DNA from: Chrysomallon squamiferum | Taxonomy: Eukaryota > Mollusca > Gastropoda > Neomphalida > Peltospiridae | Direction of reading: 5' to 3' | Length of the DNA stretch: 64,000 nt | Assembly: GCA_012295275.1 (NCBI GenBank) | Contig: CM022666.1 | Coordinates: 8,706,923-8,770,922 of the forward strand | In this document: in pieces, positions 61,161 to 64,000 of the stretch | Layout of the letters: every line of letters starts with the position of its first letter | How positions within the stretch are numbered: the stretch's first letter is position 1 | Made by a program: the position numbers and the translations under genes | Notes under the pieces: model-generated | Told to the model about the DNA's origin: nothing | Databases searched by the model: none | The model's input: only the letters and a program-made list of their open reading frames with translations

Positions 61161-61690
61161 TTTGTGGCATTTACTGAAGACGGCTTAAAACAACAAACGG
61201 AAAATCAGTTTATTTACCACTCGCTAATGACTGGCAAACAAGCACGCGTGTCCTGGGTACCGAGGGAAAGCTTCAGTCAACACGACGCCAGCTGTACCAA
61301 TGCTTCTGTACAAAGACTCTGACTTACAGCAGTTGTTTCAACCATTGTTCCAGATCTGAGTGTTTGTTTTTAGCGACAAAACCTCACTTCTGAACACAGC
61401 GGACGTAATTGCCATGTAGATAATTTCGACGCTTCTCAGAAGCCAAGATTATGTATTAAGTGGAGAAAAACAAGTGGTATTCGGTTACTTTTTATTTATT
61501 TTTTGTCTTTAGTTTCTTTATATCTGAACATGGTAGCTAAACAGTTTGGATGACGTAATTCAAACCTGTGGCGATACATTCACCGCGGTGCTCTTCAGAA
61601 TGTGGCGGAATTTAAGACAAAGAAGCTATCGCGTGCCAACAAGTTGTCTACATGTCGCACACGCTTTTATCACCATGTGACAACACGTTG
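61160..61690. promoter_or_regulatory. Candidate regulatory island with SOX sites
   Basis: Unique block with ACAAAG (61310-61315), CATTGTT (61343-61349), TGACGTAA (61551-61558) and CACCGCGGTG (61581-61590, perfect palindrome). Confidence 0.35.
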
Positions 61691-61854
61691 TTATGGCAAA
61701 AGGCAACTGTGAAGAGCAATGTAAATACAAACAGTGTCATAAACATACTTTTCATGTCTTAGAACGTAAATTTCGAAGTCAAATGATGCGCATGATCAGC
61801 ATTGGGAACAAACAGAGGTTCAAACGAGATACTATCACAAAACTTTTGCTTGCA

Positions 61855-61980
61855 CGCACGCACACACACACACACATACACACACACACACACACACACA
61901 TACACATACACACACACACATACATACACATACACATACACACCCACACCCACACCCACACACACACACTCACACACGTA
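61855..61980. repeat. (CA)n with (CACCCA) units
   Basis: CACACA and CATACACA with three CACCCA units near 61938. Both strands give His/Thr or Val/Cys polymers. Confidence 0.96.
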
Positions 61981-62640
61981 CTGACTCAGGCAACTGGACA
62001 TAAGTTCATATTTACACTCATACAATAATACACAAATGAAATTGAAAGCGATTCATTTTACGTTTGAGATTTCTTTTCCGTACACACGTACCCATCTACC
62101 TCCAAACACACCTACGTAAATACGTTCATTCGAGAGAATTACACACGTTTACACGCAGAAACACACACGTCCGCCTAACACCTCTCCATATATACCTACT
62201 CACACATCCCCCCCCGAAAACAAACATTTACGACTCCCCCCACACGAATATTTACGACACCCCTCGCACAGGTAGATGATGTCATTCGCTTCAGCTGAAC
62301 ACGTGGATGACGCCGCGTTTTTTACACCTGTGGGTAAATCTACGTGAAAAATCTATTTGATCAGAAATATATTACACTTTGAAACATACTCGACTCGCAT
62401 AAACTGGCGAGCGAGAAAATGACACGCCATGCGCGCGAACCTAATAGTCCTCTAACTCGAACTGCGTGACTCCGCGCTGCCAAATAAAAGACTTCAACCT
62501 ATTTAACTTTATATGAGACAGAAAGAAAGAGAGAGAGAGAAAAAAAACAGATAAAGAAGAAAATGAGATAAGAGAAATGGAGTAAAGTCGTAAAAAGAAG
62601 AGAGAGAATGATTTGACTTGTTCAGGTGGTAGATACCGTG
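61981..62640. other. CA-flavoured then unique sequence
   Basis: Degenerate CA to 62270, unique CpG-bearing patch 62270-62480, GA/AAAG-rich 62515-62610. No gene. Confidence 0.55.
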
Positions 62641-62690
62641 AAAAACTTTTTAAATAGGGAACTGGCGAGATTTGAACACGAAACTCCCTA
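62640..62690 (-). other. tRNA-like B-box remnant (possible SINE fragment)
   Basis: On the minus strand GTGTTCAAATCTCGCC resembles a Pol III B box as found in tRNA-derived SINEs. No A box is found at the proper distance, so a tRNA gene is excluded. A fragment of an old SINE is possible. Confidence 0.2.
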
Positions 62691-63586
62691 CGCGTGATTT
62701 GAAAATGTGTGTGATGCATGTTCGTGTGTTTGCGTGGTGTGTGAATGTGCGTTTATGTCTGAAAGATAAATGTCTGTACCTACAGACGCAGTATCAGTGT
62801 TTTTAATATGTTTGAATATGAACAAAATTTTCAGAACTCATTAATGTCGATGGCGAATAAGTCCTCTGCTATGCAAAGTAAGTAACTTATTAAATAAAGT
62901 TTGTTTTATGAAATATTTTAATGAATATCACCGCACACGTCTAGTACGTGTTCTAAACATTTTCAAAACTTGGTTGATATTTTTGTCCATGAGACATCAA
63001 ACTTTTTCAGTGTTTCAGGTGAAGCGTGGCACCCTCAAGGTTGGGAATCACTGGTCTGTCTGACTGTCTGTCTGTCTATATGTATATGTGTATCTCTTTG
63101 TCAGTCTGTGTGTCTGTCTATCTATCTATGTAGCTAGCTGTCTGTCTCTATTCATCTCTATCTATATCTGTCTATCTATCTATCAATTATCTATCTAAAT
63201 CAGTGTATTTGTTAACCTGTCTGTATATGTGAAGCAAGCTTATTATGTATATATGCATATATGTTCGCGTAAACAAATGTATGTATATATGTATATATGT
63301 ATGTATGTATATGTAGTTGTTTATGTGAAAGTGTGCATATATATTCTGTATCTCTGTGCAGGTTCTGTGAGCAGTGCTGAATGCAGAATTAGATATATTG
63401 CAGAGATTAGTGTGTTTATGTGTGTCTGCTTGTTTTATCCTACGAAAAAAACACACACGAAGCTATCACTTACACATTAATAATCAGACCTACTGTGTGG
63501 GTACTTACGTAATTAACTATCTATCTATCTGTCAGTCTGTCTGTCTGTCTATATATAAACACACACACACAAACAGACACGAGCAC

Positions 63587-63590
<4 letters not shown>
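62690..63590. other. TG/CTGT/CTAT-rich spacer
   Basis: (CTGT)/(CTAT) 63055-63190 and 63510-63550; TATG/TATA strings 63250-63320; unique 62780-63050. No gene. Confidence 0.75.

Positions 63591-63668
<78 letters not shown>
63591..63668. repeat. (GA)n microsatellite, 78 nt
   Basis: Pure GA, preceded by a CA run. Confidence 0.98.
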
Positions 63669-63672
<4 letters not shown>

Positions 63673-64000
63673 GAAGAGAATAAAATTATGGATGTTCGTA
63701 AAATTTAAAATTAAATTCTCTTAGAAAGCAAAAAGAATTTAGAAGACTAAAATGGAAACGTCAATAAAAAAAAGAGTAAATAAATAATAATAATAATAAC
63801 AATAATAATAACAAATAAATAAACACTGATACTAGCAGTTACATTTAACGACATTTATCTTTTTTATTCGTTATGTAGTGCAGGTATATGGCGTGTATGA
63901 AGACGTAACATTAACGTAGTGTTTATCTCAGTGTAATGATAAATTACTAATAATCTCCAGATCTACAGATGACAAGTACTGAAGATGTACGAATCTTAAA
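63669..64000. other. AT-rich end of window
   Basis: AAT/AAC-rich 63780-63825, otherwise unique AT-rich sequence. No gene. Confidence 0.6.

Overview
The window is animal nuclear DNA and almost entirely non-coding. It is AT-rich and crowded with long, nearly pure microsatellites: (CT)n/(GA)n, (ATT)n/(AAT)n, (AAAT)n, (TA)n, (CA)n and TATG/GTAC tetramers. Between them lie islands of unique, CpG-containing sequence. I recognise one protein-coding gene with confidence: an intronless SoxB1-class (Sox2/Sox3-like) HMG-box gene on the minus strand at 35923..36936. The protein type and the texture of the repeats suggest a lophotrochozoan, most likely a mollusc and perhaps a cephalopod. The species call is inference.

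Layout. 1-33,300: gene desert downstream of SoxB1, with unique islands near 430-905, 1480-1720, 6000-6440, 7070-7480, 11,500-12,190, 13,900-14,300, 15,660-15,900, 17,200-17,640, 20,860-21,100, 24,030-24,300, 25,040-25,490, 28,140-28,400, 29,160-29,460 and 30,560-30,800. 33,300-35,922: long AT-rich 3' flank or possible 3' UTR, nearly free of microsatellites and with a weak ~82-nt periodicity. 35,923-37,760: SoxB1 coding exon, 5' UTR and promoter (inverted CCAAT, GC/KLF box, CRE). 37,760-64,000: upstream gene desert with islands near 38,700-38,880, 39,640-39,990 (a four-site SOX cluster), 40,400-40,720, 43,310-43,640, 47,530-47,830, 49,040-49,450, 50,440-50,700, 51,240-51,510, 58,300-59,020, 59,760-60,060 and 61,160-61,680.

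Working model (inference): the window is the cis-regulatory domain of a developmental transcription factor. The islands would be enhancers or exons of non-coding transcripts, separated by expanded simple repeats. Three points are directly countable. The CRE palindrome TGACGTCA occurs 8 times and the palindrome TCACGTGA 7 times, three of the latter as the full GTCACGTGAC decamer. SOX motifs occur as pairs or palindromes in several islands. No full-length transposon or recognisable reverse transcriptase or transposase was seen.

Several splice-bounded open segments, a TATA-plus-donor arrangement on the minus strand at 15.7-15.84 kb and a CpG-rich promoter-like block at 11.5-12.2 kb hint at further transcripts. 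These are candidates only. RNA-seq and cross-species alignment would settle them.
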